Shown: piece by piece, positions 34,180 through 43,568 of the stretch | Layout of the letters: the number at the start of each line of letters is the position of its first letter | Numbering within the stretch: the first letter of the stretch is position 1 | Assembly: GCF_004000905.1 (NCBI RefSeq) | Contig: NZ_BIMD01000004.1 | Location: forward strand, 1-64,000 | Source of the DNA: Paenibacillus humicus NBRC 102415 | GTDB lineage: Bacteria; Bacillota; Bacilli; Paenibacillales; Paenibacillaceae | Direction of reading: 5' to 3' | Length of the DNA: 64,000 nt | Notes under the pieces: model-generated | What the model saw: the letters and a program-made list of their open reading frames with translations, nothing else | Database searches by the model: none | What the model was told of the DNA's origin: nothing | Made by a program: the position numbers and the translations under genes

Positions 34180-35055
34180 ATGATACGGTACAATCGCAAT
34201 GTCAAAGAAGGCCTGACCGGATATTTGTTCATCGCCCCGCAGTTCCTGCTGTTCCTGATCTTCGTCGTCTATCCGATCGTCGAAGGCTTGCGCCTCAGCC
34301 TGTACAAGGTCCAATACCGGACGGAAACGTTCGTCGGATTCGACAATTACGCCGCTCTGTTCGGCGACCCCGTCTTTTTCAAGGCGGTCTGGAACACAGT
34401 CATTTTCGTCGTCGCCATCGTTTTGCTGACGGTCGCCTTTTCCTTCTTCGTCGGCTCCGCCGTCTTCGACAAAAACGCCAAGTATGTCTCGTTCATCCGG
34501 GGGAGCTATTACATTCCCGTCATGGTGTCCATGGTCGTCATGAGCATGGTGTGGAGCTTCCTGCTGAATCCGGCCAACGGCCTCATCTCGTATATGGCCC
34601 GGGAGATGGAAATGAGCACGGTGAATCTGCTCGGCAACAAAAGCACGGTGCTGCCGGTCGTCATCTTCGTCACCTTCGCCACGAACGTCGGGCAGGCGAT
34701 CATCCTGTACATCGCCGCGATGATCGGCGTCCCGAAGGATCTGTTCGAGGCCGCGGAAGTAGACGGGGCGGGCCGCCTGCATGTCATCTGCCATATTCTC
34801 CTGCCGCTCGTGAAGCCCACCACCATCTACATCACCATCATCAACATCATCGCCGTGCTGAAAATCTTCGTGGTCATCCAGCTGCTTACGGGCGGCGGAC
34901 CGAACAACGCTTCCGTGACCTTGATGTACTACCTCTACAACAACGCCTTCAAGTACAACCAGCTCGGCGTTGCCTCCGCGGTAGGCGTCATCATGTTCCT
35001 GCTGACGCTGTTGTTGTCCGTGCCCCAGCTCAAAGCCATGTTCAACGATAAGTGA
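34180..35055 (+). CDS. ABC sugar permease, MalF-type subunit
   Basis: A 291-residue membrane protein with six hydrophobic segments. The coupling-helix EAA motif for contact with the ATPase is EAAEVDGAGRLHVICHILLPLVKP at about residues 190-213. The TGGGPNNASVT segment near the end is typical of MalF/UgpA-type subunits. The ATG at 34180 follows GGGAGAAAGG. It is in the middle of the sialic-acid operon and is followed nine bases later by its partner permease. Confidence 0.9.
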   Translation: MIRYNRNVKEGLTGYLFIAPQFLLFLIFVVYPIVEGLRLSLYKVQYRTETFVGFDNYAALFGDPVFFKAVWNTVIFVVAIVLLTVAFSFFVGSAVFDKNAKYVSFIRGSYYIPVMVSMVVMSMVWSFLLNPANGLISYMAREMEMSTVNLLGNKSTVLPVVIFVTFATNVGQAIILYIAAMIGVPKDLFEAAEVDGAGRLHVICHILLPLVKPTTIYITIINIIAVLKIFVVIQLLTGGGPNNASVTLMYYLYNNAFKYNQLGVASAVGVIMFLLTLLLSVPQLKAMFNDK

Positions 35056-35064
35056 GGGTTGGCT

Positions 35065-35904
35065 ATGCGGCAAGAAAAAGCAAAGAAACGGGAATCATTC
35101 GATATCGCCAGCAACACGGTCGTGCTTCTCTTCGCCCTGCTGAATCTGTTCCCGCTGTACTGGCTGTTCAGCAGCTCGGTCAAGAACAGCTCCGATGTCA
35201 TCAAGATGCCGCCGGACTGGTGGCCGCGCACGTTTACCTGGTCCAACTACGCCGATGTGTTCACCAATCAGCCGGCTCTGCGCTGGACGCTGAACAGCTT
35301 GTACGTGGCCGGATTGTCGACGGCGCTGCTCATCGTCACGAGCTCCATGGCGGCCTACGCCTTTTCCAAGCTTCGGTTCAAGGGGCGCAGCGTCTTCTTT
35401 ATCGTCTTCATCTCCAGCCTGATGATTCCGAAGGAAGTGATGATCGTGCCTCTGTTCCGGATCTCCCAGGATCTGGGTCTCGTCAACAGCGTGTACGGCA
35501 TGATCTGGCCCAACGTGGCGACGGCTTTCGGCGTCTTCCTTCTCAAAGGATTTTTCGACACGGCGCCGGATGCGCTGAGGGAAGCGGCAAGGATTGACGG
35601 GGCCGGAGAAGTCAGAACATTCTTGCAAATCATGCTGCCGATCGTCAAGCCCGGCATCGGAGCGCTGTTCATCCTGAACTTCGTTCAGGTATGGAACGAC
35701 TATCTGTGGCAGCTGGTCATCGGCCAGAACAAGGAGAGCAAAACGCTTATGGTCGGAATCGCGACGCTGATGCAGGATCTCAATCCGAACTTCGCCTACA
35801 AGATGGCGGGCGCCACGGTCGCCGCGATCCCGATGCTGCTTATCTTCATCCTGTTCCAACGATACTTCACCCGCGGAATCTCGATTGGAGCGGTGAAGGA
35901 ATGA
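35065..35904 (+). CDS. ABC sugar permease, MalG-type subunit
   Basis: A 279-residue partner permease with six hydrophobic segments. The EAA loop reads REAARIDGAGEVRTFLQIML near residue 175, and SSLMIPKEVMIVPLFRI is a MalG hallmark. The ATG at 35065 is preferred over a TTG six bases upstream because it stands six bases after GAGGG. The stop overlaps the next gene's start by four bases (ATGA), coupling transport to the following kinase. Confidence 0.9.
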   Translation: MRQEKAKKRESFDIASNTVVLLFALLNLFPLYWLFSSSVKNSSDVIKMPPDWWPRTFTWSNYADVFTNQPALRWTLNSLYVAGLSTALLIVTSSMAAYAFSKLRFKGRSVFFIVFISSLMIPKEVMIVPLFRISQDLGLVNSVYGMIWPNVATAFGVFLLKGFFDTAPDALREAARIDGAGEVRTFLQIMLPIVKPGIGALFILNFVQVWNDYLWQLVIGQNKESKTLMVGIATLMQDLNPNFAYKMAGATVAAIPMLLIFILFQRYFTRGISIGAVKE

Positions 35905-36797
35905 GGCTGTTCGCCGCTCTCGACGTGGGAGGAACCGACATCAAGTTCGCCGTCCTGGACGGCTCGGCGGACATCGTTTTCGACGGCCGCGCCGCCACGC
36001 CGCAGGGACGGGCGAACATCGCCATACCGGAAGCGGCTGCTTCCATCATGGAATCGCTGCTGGCCAGGCATCCCGGCATAGCGGGAATCGGGGTCAGCAC
36101 CGCGGGAGTCGTCGATCCCGGCAGCGGGGAGATTCTCTACGCCGGAGGGACGATTCCAGAGTACCGGGGCACGAATTGGAAAAGCGCTCTCGGCCGCCGG
36201 TTCGGCCTCCCGGTCTCGGTCATGAACGATGTCAACGCCGCCGCGCTGGGCGAATGGTGGAAGGGCGCGGCGCGCGGCTGCCCGCATTTTGCCTGCATCA
36301 CGCTCGGCACCGGCATCGGCGGCGCGCTGTTCACAGAAGGAGCCGTCATGGCCGGGCCTCGCTTCCGAGCCGGAGAAATCGGCCATTCGCTCTATGACAA
36401 GGATGCCGGCACGACGTACGAGCAGCGGGCGTCGACTTCGGCTCTGCTGAACCGCGCGGCTGCGCAATGGCCCGGCTTCAAAGGCTCCGGCCCGGAGCTG
36501 TTCGCAGCCGCCCGATCCGGCGACGCCGCATGCGGAGCGCTGATCGACGAATGGGCCGCAGAGGTGGCGCGCGGAATCGCGGAACTGATGCTGCTGTTCG
36601 ACCCGCTCAAGGTGCTGATCGGCGGCGGCGTGTCTGCCCAAGGCGAAGAGTTGCTGTGGAGAATCGGCCCTCATGTGCGGAGCTGCCTGCCTGCCGGGTT
36701 CGCTCCCGCCGAGCTGGCCGTCGCCGAGCTTGGCAACAGGGCGGCGCTGTATGGAGCCGTTCATGCTTACTATACGAAAGAGACGGAGATGATCTAG
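35901..36797 (+). CDS. ROK-family sugar kinase (probable N-acetylmannosamine kinase)
   Basis: A 298-residue ROK kinase with ATP-binding ALDVGGTDIKFAVLDG at the N-terminus and sugar-binding NDVNAAALGEWWKGA. The phosphate region TLGTGIGGALF is also present. By position between the permeases and the NanA/NanE genes it should phosphorylate N-acetylmannosamine to its 6-phosphate. It lacks the C-x-C-G-x-x-G-C zinc motif of most ROK proteins; the corresponding stretch reads GHSLYDKDAGTTYEQRAS. The ATG overlaps the permease stop; the lyase gene starts at the next base after its stop. Confidence 0.83.
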   Translation: MRLFAALDVGGTDIKFAVLDGSADIVFDGRAATPQGRANIAIPEAAASIMESLLARHPGIAGIGVSTAGVVDPGSGEILYAGGTIPEYRGTNWKSALGRRFGLPVSVMNDVNAAALGEWWKGAARGCPHFACITLGTGIGGALFTEGAVMAGPRFRAGEIGHSLYDKDAGTTYEQRASTSALLNRAAAQWPGFKGSGPELFAAARSGDAACGALIDEWAAEVARGIAELMLLFDPLKVLIGGGVSAQGEELLWRIGPHVRSCLPAGFAPAELAVAELGNRAALYGAVHAYYTKETEMI

Positions 36798-37730
36798 ATG
36801 AGGAAAAGCAATGTGTCAAAGTTCCAAGGGATGTATGTCGCCTTGTACTCGGCTTATGACGAAGCGGGCGCCGTAAGTCCCGGGCGCGCGGCCAAGCTGG
36901 CTCGCTATTATGTCGGCAAAGGCCTTGCCGGCCTCTATGTCGGCGGCAGCTCGGGAGAAGGAATTCTCCAGAGCGTCGAGGAGCGCAAGGCGATGCTGGA
37001 GGCGGTTCTGGAGGAAGTGCGCGGCGAGCTCAAAATCATCGTGCATGTAGGAGCCAATTCCACGGCGGACAGCGTGGAGCTGTCCCGTCATGCCGAAGCC
37101 TGCGGCGCCGATGCGATTTCGGCGGTGCCGTCGATCTACTACCGGCTGTCCGAAGCCGCGGTGGAGAACCATTGGCAGCAGATGATCGATGCGGCCTCGC
37201 TGCCGTTCATCATCTACAACATTCCGCAGACGACCGGCTTCAGCTTGTCCGCTTCCCTATGCGCCAAGCTGGCCAAGCAGGACAAGGTCATCGGCGTCAA
37301 GATGTCCGGAGAGAGCACTTATGGACTGCAGCAGCTGAAGGCGGCGGGCGGGGAAGACTTCCTCGTTTTCAACGGTCCCGACGAGCAGTTCCTGGCCGGC
37401 CGGATGATGGGGGCGGACGGCGGCATCGGCGGCACCTACGGCGTCATGCCGGAGCTCTTCGCAGCGCTCTGCAAGCTCGCGGACGAAGGAAGGATGAAGG
37501 AGGCGCAGGCGCTTCAAGTCCGAATCAACTCGGTCATCTCGCAGCTGCTGAATTATCCGTCCCTGTACGGTGCCTGCAAGGCGATTCTGTCGCTGCGCGG
37601 CATCGAGACGGGCTCGCCGCGGCTGCCACTCCTGCCGGTAAGCGCTGCAGACGGCGATTCCTTGAAGGCTCTCAATCGGGACATCGAGGCGGCCGTCGCC
37701 GAGTACGCGGCATTTCCGGGGAAATACTGA
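36798..37730 (+). CDS. nanA: N-acetylneuraminate lyase-type aldolase (DapA/NanA family)
   Basis: A 310-residue class I aldolase that should split sialic acid to N-acetylmannosamine and pyruvate. The Schiff-base lysine is in GVKMSGES and the catalytic Tyr in [10 protein letters not shown]. The sugar-binding GSSGEG loop matches NanA (GGSTGE type) better than dihydrodipicolinate synthase. Context with NanE and a NanQ-like protein supports the lyase reading, although DapA-like aldolases with other substrates share the fold. The ATG directly abuts the kinase stop and GGAG in the kinase end supplies the ribosome site. Confidence 0.85.
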   Translation: MRKSNVSKFQGMYVALYSAYDEAGAVSPGRAAKLARYYVGKGLAGLYVGGSSGEGILQSVEERKAMLEAVLEEVRGELKIIVHVGANSTADSVELSRHAEACGADAISAVPSIYYRLSEAAVENHWQQMIDAASLPFIIYNIPQTTGFSLSASLCAKLAKQDKVIGVKMSGESTYGLQQLKAAGGEDFLVFNGPDEQFLAGRMMGADGGIGGTYGVMPELFAALCKLADEGRMKEAQALQVRINSVISQLLNYPSLYGACKAILSLRGIETGSPRLPLLPVSAADGDSLKALNRDIEAAVAEYAAFPGKY

Positions 37731-37731
37731 T

Positions 37732-38433
37732 ATGCTGGAGCGGATCAGAGGCGGTCTGGTCGTCTCCTGCCAAGCGTTGGAGCTGGAGCCGCTGCACAGC
37801 CCGTTCATCATGGCCAAGATGGCGCTGGCGGCGGAGCAGGGTGGAGCGGCAGGCATCCGGGCGAATACCAAGCCCGATATTCTCGCCATCAAAAGCGAGG
37901 TCGGCCTGCCGGTCATCGGCATCGTGAAGCGCGACTATGCGGGCAGCGATGTGTTCATTACGGCTACGAGGCGGGAGATCGACGAGCTGCTGGAATCAGG
38001 CTGCGAGATGATCGCGCTGGATGCCACGTCGCGCCCGCGTCCGGGCGGCGAGACGCTGAGCGGACTGGTCGGTTACTGCCGCAGCGTCAACTCTTCCGTG
38101 CAGCTGATGGCCGACATCTCGACGCTGGAGGAGGCGGCCGAGGCACAGCGGCTCGGCTTCGACTGCGTGTCCACGACTCTGCACGGCTACACGCCTGGCA
38201 CTTCGGGACGGCATCTGTACGATGACGACTTCCGGTTTCTGCGTGATGTCGTAGAGACAGCCGCGATTCCGGTCGTCGCCGAGGGCAATGTGCTGACGCC
38301 GGAAATGTTCAGCCGCTGCCTGGAGCTCGGGGCGGCAGCGGTCGTCGTAGGAGGGGCCATTACGCGGCCGAAGGGAATTACGGAGCGTTTTCTCTCGGCA
38401 GCGGGCGGCAAGGCTAGCATGCAGCTGAAATAG
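37732..38433 (+). CDS. nanE: N-acetylmannosamine-6-phosphate 2-epimerase
   Basis: A 233-residue TIM-barrel enzyme that converts N-acetylmannosamine 6-phosphate to N-acetylglucosamine 6-phosphate, joining sialic-acid breakdown to amino-sugar metabolism. Diagnostic stretches are [58 protein letters not shown] and [12 protein letters not shown]. The ATG follows the lyase stop by one base. It closes the operon and is followed by a strong terminator. No nagA/nagB genes are in the window. Confidence 0.95.
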   Translation: MLERIRGGLVVSCQALELEPLHSPFIMAKMALAAEQGGAAGIRANTKPDILAIKSEVGLPVIGIVKRDYAGSDVFITATRREIDELLESGCEMIALDATSRPRPGGETLSGLVGYCRSVNSSVQLMADISTLEEAAEAQRLGFDCVSTTLHGYTPGTSGRHLYDDDFRFLRDVVETAAIPVVAEGNVLTPEMFSRCLELGAAAVVVGGAITRPKGITERFLSAAGGKASMQLK

Positions 38434-38435
38434 GC

Positions 38436-38467
38436 AAAGCCGGTCCCGATTGGGGACCGGCTTTTTT
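38436..38467 (+). terminator. Terminator of the sialic-acid operon
   Basis: AAAGCCGGTCCC pairs with GGGACCGGCTTT around GATTG, followed by several Ts. Confidence 0.88.
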
Positions 38468-38540
38468 GCATGTTGAGGATTTTTGTTTCAAAGACTCTAA
38501 GGGTTTTGATTTTTGATAGGGACAATAGCGCCGCCATCAA

Positions 38541-38903
38541 TTAATGATCCGATTTGTAAATCAATTTGATCGAGTTGGGATCCGATCCCTGGAGGTATAT
38601 TTCATGAACGCCACAGGTGTTTTTAATATGGATTTCAAATTCGCCGCTAGAGTGGGGCCATTTAATGAGGCTCCCCTTTATTGTTAGAACTAATTTATTT
38701 TCATGGCAGGTCTTGCTGTATCCGCTATAATTTAAGGCACTATCCATGAATGTTCCCTTCAACAAAATCGTTTCCTCTTCAATTCGGGTACTGGTTATTG
38801 CGATGGAATTAGGATTCATTACATTTGTGAGCATGAAATAGGCTGCTGTCAATCCTAGTATGACAACGATCAGGGTCGTTAGCAGCAGAATTTTACCTCT
38901 CAT
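38541..38903 (-). CDS. Small anchored hypothetical protein, AT-rich
   Basis: A 120-residue protein. A hydrophobic N-terminal helix (ILLLTTLIVVILGLTAAYFML, split by small residues) has no lipobox and no clear cleavage site, so it is probably a membrane anchor with an outside domain of about 90 residues. That domain has two cysteines (TCHEN and NTCGV) and strand-like patterns. No family is recognised. It is noticeably AT-richer than the neighbouring operons. The ATG follows AGGAGG at five bases. It is convergent with nanE. Confidence 0.7.
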   Translation of the reverse strand: MRGKILLLTTLIVVILGLTAAYFMLTNVMNPNSIAITSTRIEEETILLKGTFMDSALNYSGYSKTCHENKLVLTIKGSLIKWPHSSGEFEIHIKNTCGVHEIYLQGSDPNSIKLIYKSDH

Positions 38904-39133
38904 TTGATCCTCCTGAGCCTCGCATTAATAAACTTGAATTTGCTTGATGCATGGAGCGAGAACTATCGCGTTGCTAGATTCAGAATACCATTTCTTCTAA
39001 ATAATGCCATAGCTAATGAACAAAGATTGCGGATGAAGATGGAACTTTGACAGCATTCGCCTGCTGTCGAGAGAGTGATTGAAATCTGTCATCTTGCCAA
39101 GCCGGGTGCAGCGAGCTATCAGCCGCATCCTTT

Positions 39134-39769
39134 TCAACGATGGCTTATGCCGGAAAGAATCTGCCTCCAGTAGACATCGTTGTCATGGAAGAGATCGGCG
39201 ACCTGAGGAATATGCAGGGCGCATACATGGGGAATCCGCCAGCCAAGCTCCTCGATTCCGGCCGCCGGTCCATGTTGCACGTAGAGAATGTTGAACTTGC
39301 CTCGGACCATTTTGCTCAGCACCTGCTGATGCTCGTACAGCTCCGGGTAACTTCCTTCCGTCCGGATGAACAGCATCCTTTCGGCTGTGCCGATTTTATG
39401 CAGCATTCTTTCGGTGCGCCGCTTCATCTTGGCCCTGAACTCCGGATAAGGAAGCAGGGCGTACGGCGTATCCGGATGGATCGCAGGAAAGTCGTGATTG
39501 GAGACGATTCCATAAGCTTGATCCTTGACGAGATAACAGCCGGCATTGGGGTCGATCCCGACAATGCTCATGTTTTCGAGCTCCATGAAGTGGGCGAAGC
39601 GTTCCTGCAAAGCTCTCGATACGCCGGACAGATGAGGCGAGCCCATCCAATCGATCGGACCGGAGTAAAGCCGAAGGCCCGAACGGGTCATCTGCACGCC
39701 TGGCAAGCAGTTGTGGCCAAGGCTGTAGATCGCGTCATACGATCCTCCCAGGTCGGATAATGTAAGCAC
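39134..39769 (-). CDS. DUF1796 family putative cysteine peptidase
   Basis: About 211 residues. The N-terminal YDAIYSLGHNCLPG carries the conserved Cys of this papain-like family and is followed by GPIDWMGSPHLSGVSR, the FDWM-type motif. IVSNHDF and RMLFIRTEG further on are also family-typical. The true role is unknown; relatives in Bacillus occur near surface-polysaccharide genes. The GTG at 39769, seven bases after GGGAGGG, is chosen over a TTG 22 codons upstream. A 55-base piece of this gene is duplicated at 48938-48992. Confidence 0.78.
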   Translation of the reverse strand: MLTLSDLGGSYDAIYSLGHNCLPGVQMTRSGLRLYSGPIDWMGSPHLSGVSRALQERFAHFMELENMSIVGIDPNAGCYLVKDQAYGIVSNHDFPAIHPDTPYALLPYPEFRAKMKRRTERMLHKIGTAERMLFIRTEGSYPELYEHQQVLSKMVRGKFNILYVQHGPAAGIEELGWRIPHVCALHIPQVADLFHDNDVYWRQILSGISHR

Positions 39770-40100
39770 TTTCCATCCCTCCCGTTTTTCCCTCTCGTAT
39801 AGTAAATGCAAGACCGATAGAGCCGGGCCGGGCAAGCTGTCGGGGAAGGGGGAAATATGCTTTTGTCCCGGAGACTCTTTCCCTAGGCCTGATTCGCCGA
39901 ATATAGTAGAGTGAAGCGGTTATGAACCGGCAAGATGTCGCCTGAGCGCGTGTGGAGGAGTTGTTCATTCGATAAGGCTGCCTATCATTCATCGGGAGAA
40001 TGGAGTGCACAAGGATTCGTCTGATCGAATACCAGAAAGCGGGAGCAGACAACGCAGATATGCGAAGCGCAATCGACTGGATTCGGCATGGAGGTTTCGA
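39770..40100. other. Divergent promoter region, DUF1796 gene / EamA gene
   Basis: About 330 bases with no confident gene. A TATACG lies a short way upstream of the minus-strand ribosome site, but no convincing -35 was found for either direction. Confidence 0.3.
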
Positions 40101-41021
40101 ATGAATGCAATAACCAAGTCTGCTTATCCTGCCCGGACAAAAGGCATCGCCCTGGCTTTGGCTGGGGCTTCCCTCTGGCGAATATCGGGTACGATGGCGC
40201 AATATTTGTTCCAGAAGCAAGGCTTCGAGGTGGAATGGCTTACCGTCGTCCGGATGCTGACAGCCGGCTTGATCATGCTGGGAATCGCGTATCGTAAAAA
40301 TCGGGGGCAGGTGTGGGGGATATGGAAGACCGGGAAGGATGCGGCATCCATCATCCTGTTCGGAATTCTGGGCATGCTTGCCGTCCAATATACATTTTTC
40401 GCGTCCATCCATCACGGCAACGCGGCGACGGCAACGGTGATCCAGTATACCGCTCCGGTGCTGATCCTATGCTTCTCGGCCATCAGAGCCAGAAGGTTTC
40501 CGGGGCGGGTTCTGCAAGCAGGAGTTCTCCTTGCCATGGGCGGAACCTTCCTCCTCGTAACGGGAGGAAACGTGACGAGCCTGTCCGTATCCGCTCCTGC
40601 GATAGGGTGGGGACTGGCTTCCGCTGTCGCGCTGGCCTTTTATACGCTGCAGCCGGGCCGCCTGCTGCTGAGCTGGGGCTCGCTGATCGTCGTCGGGTGG
40701 GGCATGGTGATCGGGGGAGGCTGCCTCGCTTTTTATCATCCCCCTTGGGAATTTCAAGGAAGCTGGTCGGCATCATCGTTCGCAGCACTTGTTGTCGTCA
40801 TCCTGTTCGGAACGATATTCGCCTTCATCTGGTATTTGGAGAGCACCAAATATATTTCCGCTTCGGAGACCAGTTTGTTCGCCTGCATCGAGCCGCTCAC
40901 CGCAACGGCCATCTCGGTCATCTGGCTTGGCGTTCATTTCGGCCTCTGGGAGTGGGCGGGCACGCTCTGCGTCGTGGGCACTGTGACGCTGATGTCTCTC
41001 GTCAAGCAGGCTCCGTCGTGA
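40101..41021 (+). CDS. EamA/DMT-family transporter
   Basis: A 306-residue membrane protein with ten hydrophobic segments in two homologous EamA halves (about 10-145 and 160-300). Each half has the family's AlaGly-rich first helix and a Thr-x-x-x-Thr/Ala-x-P turn, such as ATATVIQYTAPVLI and ASETSLFACIEPLTA. Members export amino acids or other metabolites; the substrate here is not predictable. The ATG at 40101 follows GGAGG by seven bases. It converges on the lacI-type gene across a large shared terminator. Confidence 0.87.
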   Translation: MNAITKSAYPARTKGIALALAGASLWRISGTMAQYLFQKQGFEVEWLTVVRMLTAGLIMLGIAYRKNRGQVWGIWKTGKDAASIILFGILGMLAVQYTFFASIHHGNAATATVIQYTAPVLILCFSAIRARRFPGRVLQAGVLLAMGGTFLLVTGGNVTSLSVSAPAIGWGLASAVALAFYTLQPGRLLLSWGSLIVVGWGMVIGGGCLAFYHPPWEFQGSWSASSFAALVVVILFGTIFAFIWYLESTKYISASETSLFACIEPLTATAISVIWLGVHFGLWEWAGTLCVVGTVTLMSLVKQAPS

Positions 41022-41075
41022 GGCAAACAGAAAAAGCAGGCACCTGAGAAAAGGTGCCTGCTTTTTTTGTTTGCC
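41021..41075. terminator. Long bidirectional terminator between EamA and LacI genes
   Basis: A nested inverted repeat. The inner 15-bp stem has arms AAAAAGCAGGCACCT and its complement, and outer arms AGGCAAACA/TGTTTGCCT extend it. The inner arms recur at 50236-50273. Confidence 0.85.
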
Positions 41076-41081
41076 TGCGGT

Positions 41082-42143
41082 TCAGCGGAGAGCGGCGGCA
41101 GCATCGTTCCGTTGGAGGCTGCCTGTCGATTCCCGGTAGACGGGATCGGTTTTGACATGCGTGACCATAAAAGGCTTCGCCGGGTTGTGGATCCGGGAGA
41201 GCAGCATTTCCGCCGTGACGAACCCCATGTCGGTGTTGTAGATGTGGACTGTCGTCAGCTGGGGCTCGACGATCCTCGATTCCTGGGCGTCGTCGAATCC
41301 GACGACGAGCACATCCTCTGGAATGCGGATGTTTTTGTTCTTGAGCGCGCGGAGCAGGCCGACGGCAATGAAATCGTTGGCGCATACGAATGCGGAAGGC
41401 AGACGCTCCATCCGGTCCAACTGATCCTCGATCCAGCGGGCTTCGCCGAAATGCCGGTCGTTCTCCACGATGCATGCCGAACGGTCCAGTGGAAGACCGG
41501 CATCGGCCAACGCCCGATTGAAGCCGGTCCATCGCTCGTTGAAGCTCTTGCAATGGTTATAATCCCCGACGAAGCCGAGGCGGCTGTGGCCCGAGGCGAT
41601 CAGCCTGCTCGCGATGGAGTAGACGCTGTGCTCGTTCTCCATCAGGATGACGTCCGCTTGAAGCTCGGAGAACAGGATCTCCGAAGAGGCATCGATGAAA
41701 ATAACCGGAATGCCGAGGGAGCAGATCATCTCGCTGTAAGCTTTGTCGAACATTTCGATGCAGACGATTCCGTCGGCTTTGCCCGGCTCGAAGTTGTTGG
41801 GAAGGGTGAGGGAAGCCGTATCGGAGTCCCTCACAATATGAAACGAGAGATTGAATCCCTCGGCGCTGATCTTCTTCTCCAATCCGCTCAGCAGAAGGGA
41901 GCCGAAATGGGAATTGGTCGGCATATTGGCCGTGAAAAGCGCGATGTTGCCTGATTTTCGGGCAAAAGCATCCGTATCCACGAAAGCGAACTGCTTGTAC
42001 TTGAGTTCAGCCGCTTTTTTGACGATTTTGTTGCGCGTCGCTTCGGGAATGCTTTCGTTGCCGTTCAGAGCCTTGGAGGCGGTATTGCGGGATACGCCAA
42101 CCGCGTCCGCTATATCCTGAATGGTCACTTTGTCTTTTGGCAT
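41082..42143 (-). CDS. LacI-family transcriptional regulator of the fructan module
   Basis: A 353-residue regulator. The N-terminal helix-turn-helix is VTIQDIADAVGVSRNTASKALNG, followed by the hinge and a periplasmic-binding-like effector domain (about 60-335) with SGHSRLGFVGD and FVCANDFIAVGLL. It is divergent from, and probably controls, the ABC/GH32/fructokinase operon; the effector is likely a fructose-containing sugar. The ATG at 42143 has a GAGGTG 13 bases upstream. Its C-terminal LQRNDAAAALR is echoed at 50299-50325. Confidence 0.9.
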   Translation of the reverse strand: MPKDKVTIQDIADAVGVSRNTASKALNGNESIPEATRNKIVKKAAELKYKQFAFVDTDAFARKSGNIALFTANMPTNSHFGSLLLSGLEKKISAEGFNLSFHIVRDSDTASLTLPNNFEPGKADGIVCIEMFDKAYSEMICSLGIPVIFIDASSEILFSELQADVILMENEHSVYSIASRLIASGHSRLGFVGDYNHCKSFNERWTGFNRALADAGLPLDRSACIVENDRHFGEARWIEDQLDRMERLPSAFVCANDFIAVGLLRALKNKNIRIPEDVLVVGFDDAQESRIVEPQLTTVHIYNTDMGFVTAEMLLSRIHNPAKPFMVTHVKTDPVYRESTGSLQRNDAAAALR

Positions 42144-42586
42144 GTCCGCCGATTCACCTCGAATGAGTCAATATCCCCGTCTATCCTGATTTCAATCCTG
42201 GAAGCTGTCCTGGTTACATTCAATTTATCGTCGATTGACCAAAATGTCAAGTGATACATTACAAATGTACAATAATTACATGAATTTTGAGCCGTTTTAT
42301 TCCGTTACATATGGTGCTGTTTGCTTTACATTTGATGATTATTTTATATGGAGATGGGAGTGGGAAAAAGGATGAGACGGATAGGAAGAAGCTTGAAAAC
42401 GGTTGAGACAGCCCTTTTTGGCCAGATTCTAGATCATTTTTGGAATTTTGCACTGTTTTGCTTCCGAAATTTTTTACAAAAACAGTTGACATTATCGACA
42501 GTTAATTGCTAAATTGTAAGAGTAAAATCAAATGAAAGCCTTTACATATTTGTGCAAATGTAAAGAAGATGAATGGGGGTCAACAA
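42144..42586. promoter_or_regulatory. AT-rich divergent regulatory region of the fructan module
   Basis: No gene is present. TTGACA (42486-42491), an 18-base spacer and TAAATT (42510-42515) form the promoter of the transport operon. The octamer CAAATGTA occurs at 42262-42269, at 42327-42334 (opposite strand) and at 42555-42562. The last copy is within the inverted repeat CTTTACAT...ATGTAAAG (42540-42565), just after the predicted start of transcription. These are candidate operators for the LacI-type regulator. Confidence 0.5.
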
Positions 42587-43549
42587 TTGGATTTAGTACC
42601 GAATGGATATGAAGAAGCTGTCGTGCCGAGCAGGCAAGGGAGAATGAACCGAGCCATGTCATCCATCAAGCAAAATCATTTCCTTTATTGGCTCATGGCG
42701 CCCGCCTTTATCCTAACGGTCATCTTCAAGTACATTCCCATGTACGGGGTGATCATTGCTTTCAAGGATTTCAGCTATAGCAAGGGAATATGGGGGAGCG
42801 ATTGGGTGGGCTTCAAGTACTTCGAGAAATTTTTGAATGCCCCGAACTTCGAAGCCATTTTCATGAACACGCTCAAGCTCAGCCTGTACGGACTGGCGTT
42901 CGGCTTTCCGGTTCCGATCATCCTTGCTCTAATGCTGAACCAGCTGCGGAGGCAAGGCGTGAAGAAGAACGTGCAGCTGATGCTTTACGCCCCCAACTTC
43001 ATCTCTGTCGTTGTCATCGTCGGGATGGTCTTCATCTTCCTGTCCCCGACAGGACCGATCAACAAGCTGATCCTTCTATTCACCGGCCACCCGGTCAACT
43101 TCATGTCCGATCCCGGTTATTTCCGTACGGTCTATATCGTGTCCGGAATCTGGCAGGCGGCGGGATGGTCTTCCATCATTTATGTGGCTGCCTTGGCCGG
43201 AGTAGACCCGGAGCTGCACAACGCAGCCACGATCGACGGAGCCAACCTGCTGCAGAGAATACGCAGCATCGATCTGCCCACGATCAAGCCGGTCATGGCG
43301 ATCGTGTTCATTCTCTCTGCGGGAGGAATCATGGCCATCGGCTTTGAAAAGGCGTTCCTGATGCAGACGGCTCTCAATCTTCCCACATCGGAAATTCTGC
43401 CTACCTATGTGTACAAGGTCGGCTTGAAATCAGGCGATTACTCCTACTCCGCCGCCATCGGCTTGTTCAACTCCATCATCAACGTCATCCTGCTGATCTT
43501 GGTTAACTTTGTCGTGAAGAAGCTCAACGAAGGAGAAGGCCTCTACTAA
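42587..43549 (+). CDS. ABC sugar permease, LplB-type
   Basis: About 320 residues with six membrane segments. YIPMYGVIIAFKDFSYSKGIWGSDWVGFKYF is split across the first helix and loop and is the LplB signature; the EAA-like loop reads NAATIDGANLLQRIRSIDLP. It transports the sugar delivered by the lipoprotein two genes downstream. TTG at 42587, seven bases after GGGGG, is preferred; an ATG at 42569 is in frame but has only AAAGAAG directly before it. Confidence 0.85.
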   Translation: MDLVPNGYEEAVVPSRQGRMNRAMSSIKQNHFLYWLMAPAFILTVIFKYIPMYGVIIAFKDFSYSKGIWGSDWVGFKYFEKFLNAPNFEAIFMNTLKLSLYGLAFGFPVPIILALMLNQLRRQGVKKNVQLMLYAPNFISVVVIVGMVFIFLSPTGPINKLILLFTGHPVNFMSDPGYFRTVYIVSGIWQAAGWSSIIYVAALAGVDPELHNAATIDGANLLQRIRSIDLPTIKPVMAIVFILSAGGIMAIGFEKAFLMQTALNLPTSEILPTYVYKVGLKSGDYSYSAAIGLFNSIINVILLILVNFVVKKLNEGEGLY

Positions 43550-43568
43550 ATAAGAAAGGAGCTGCCCT

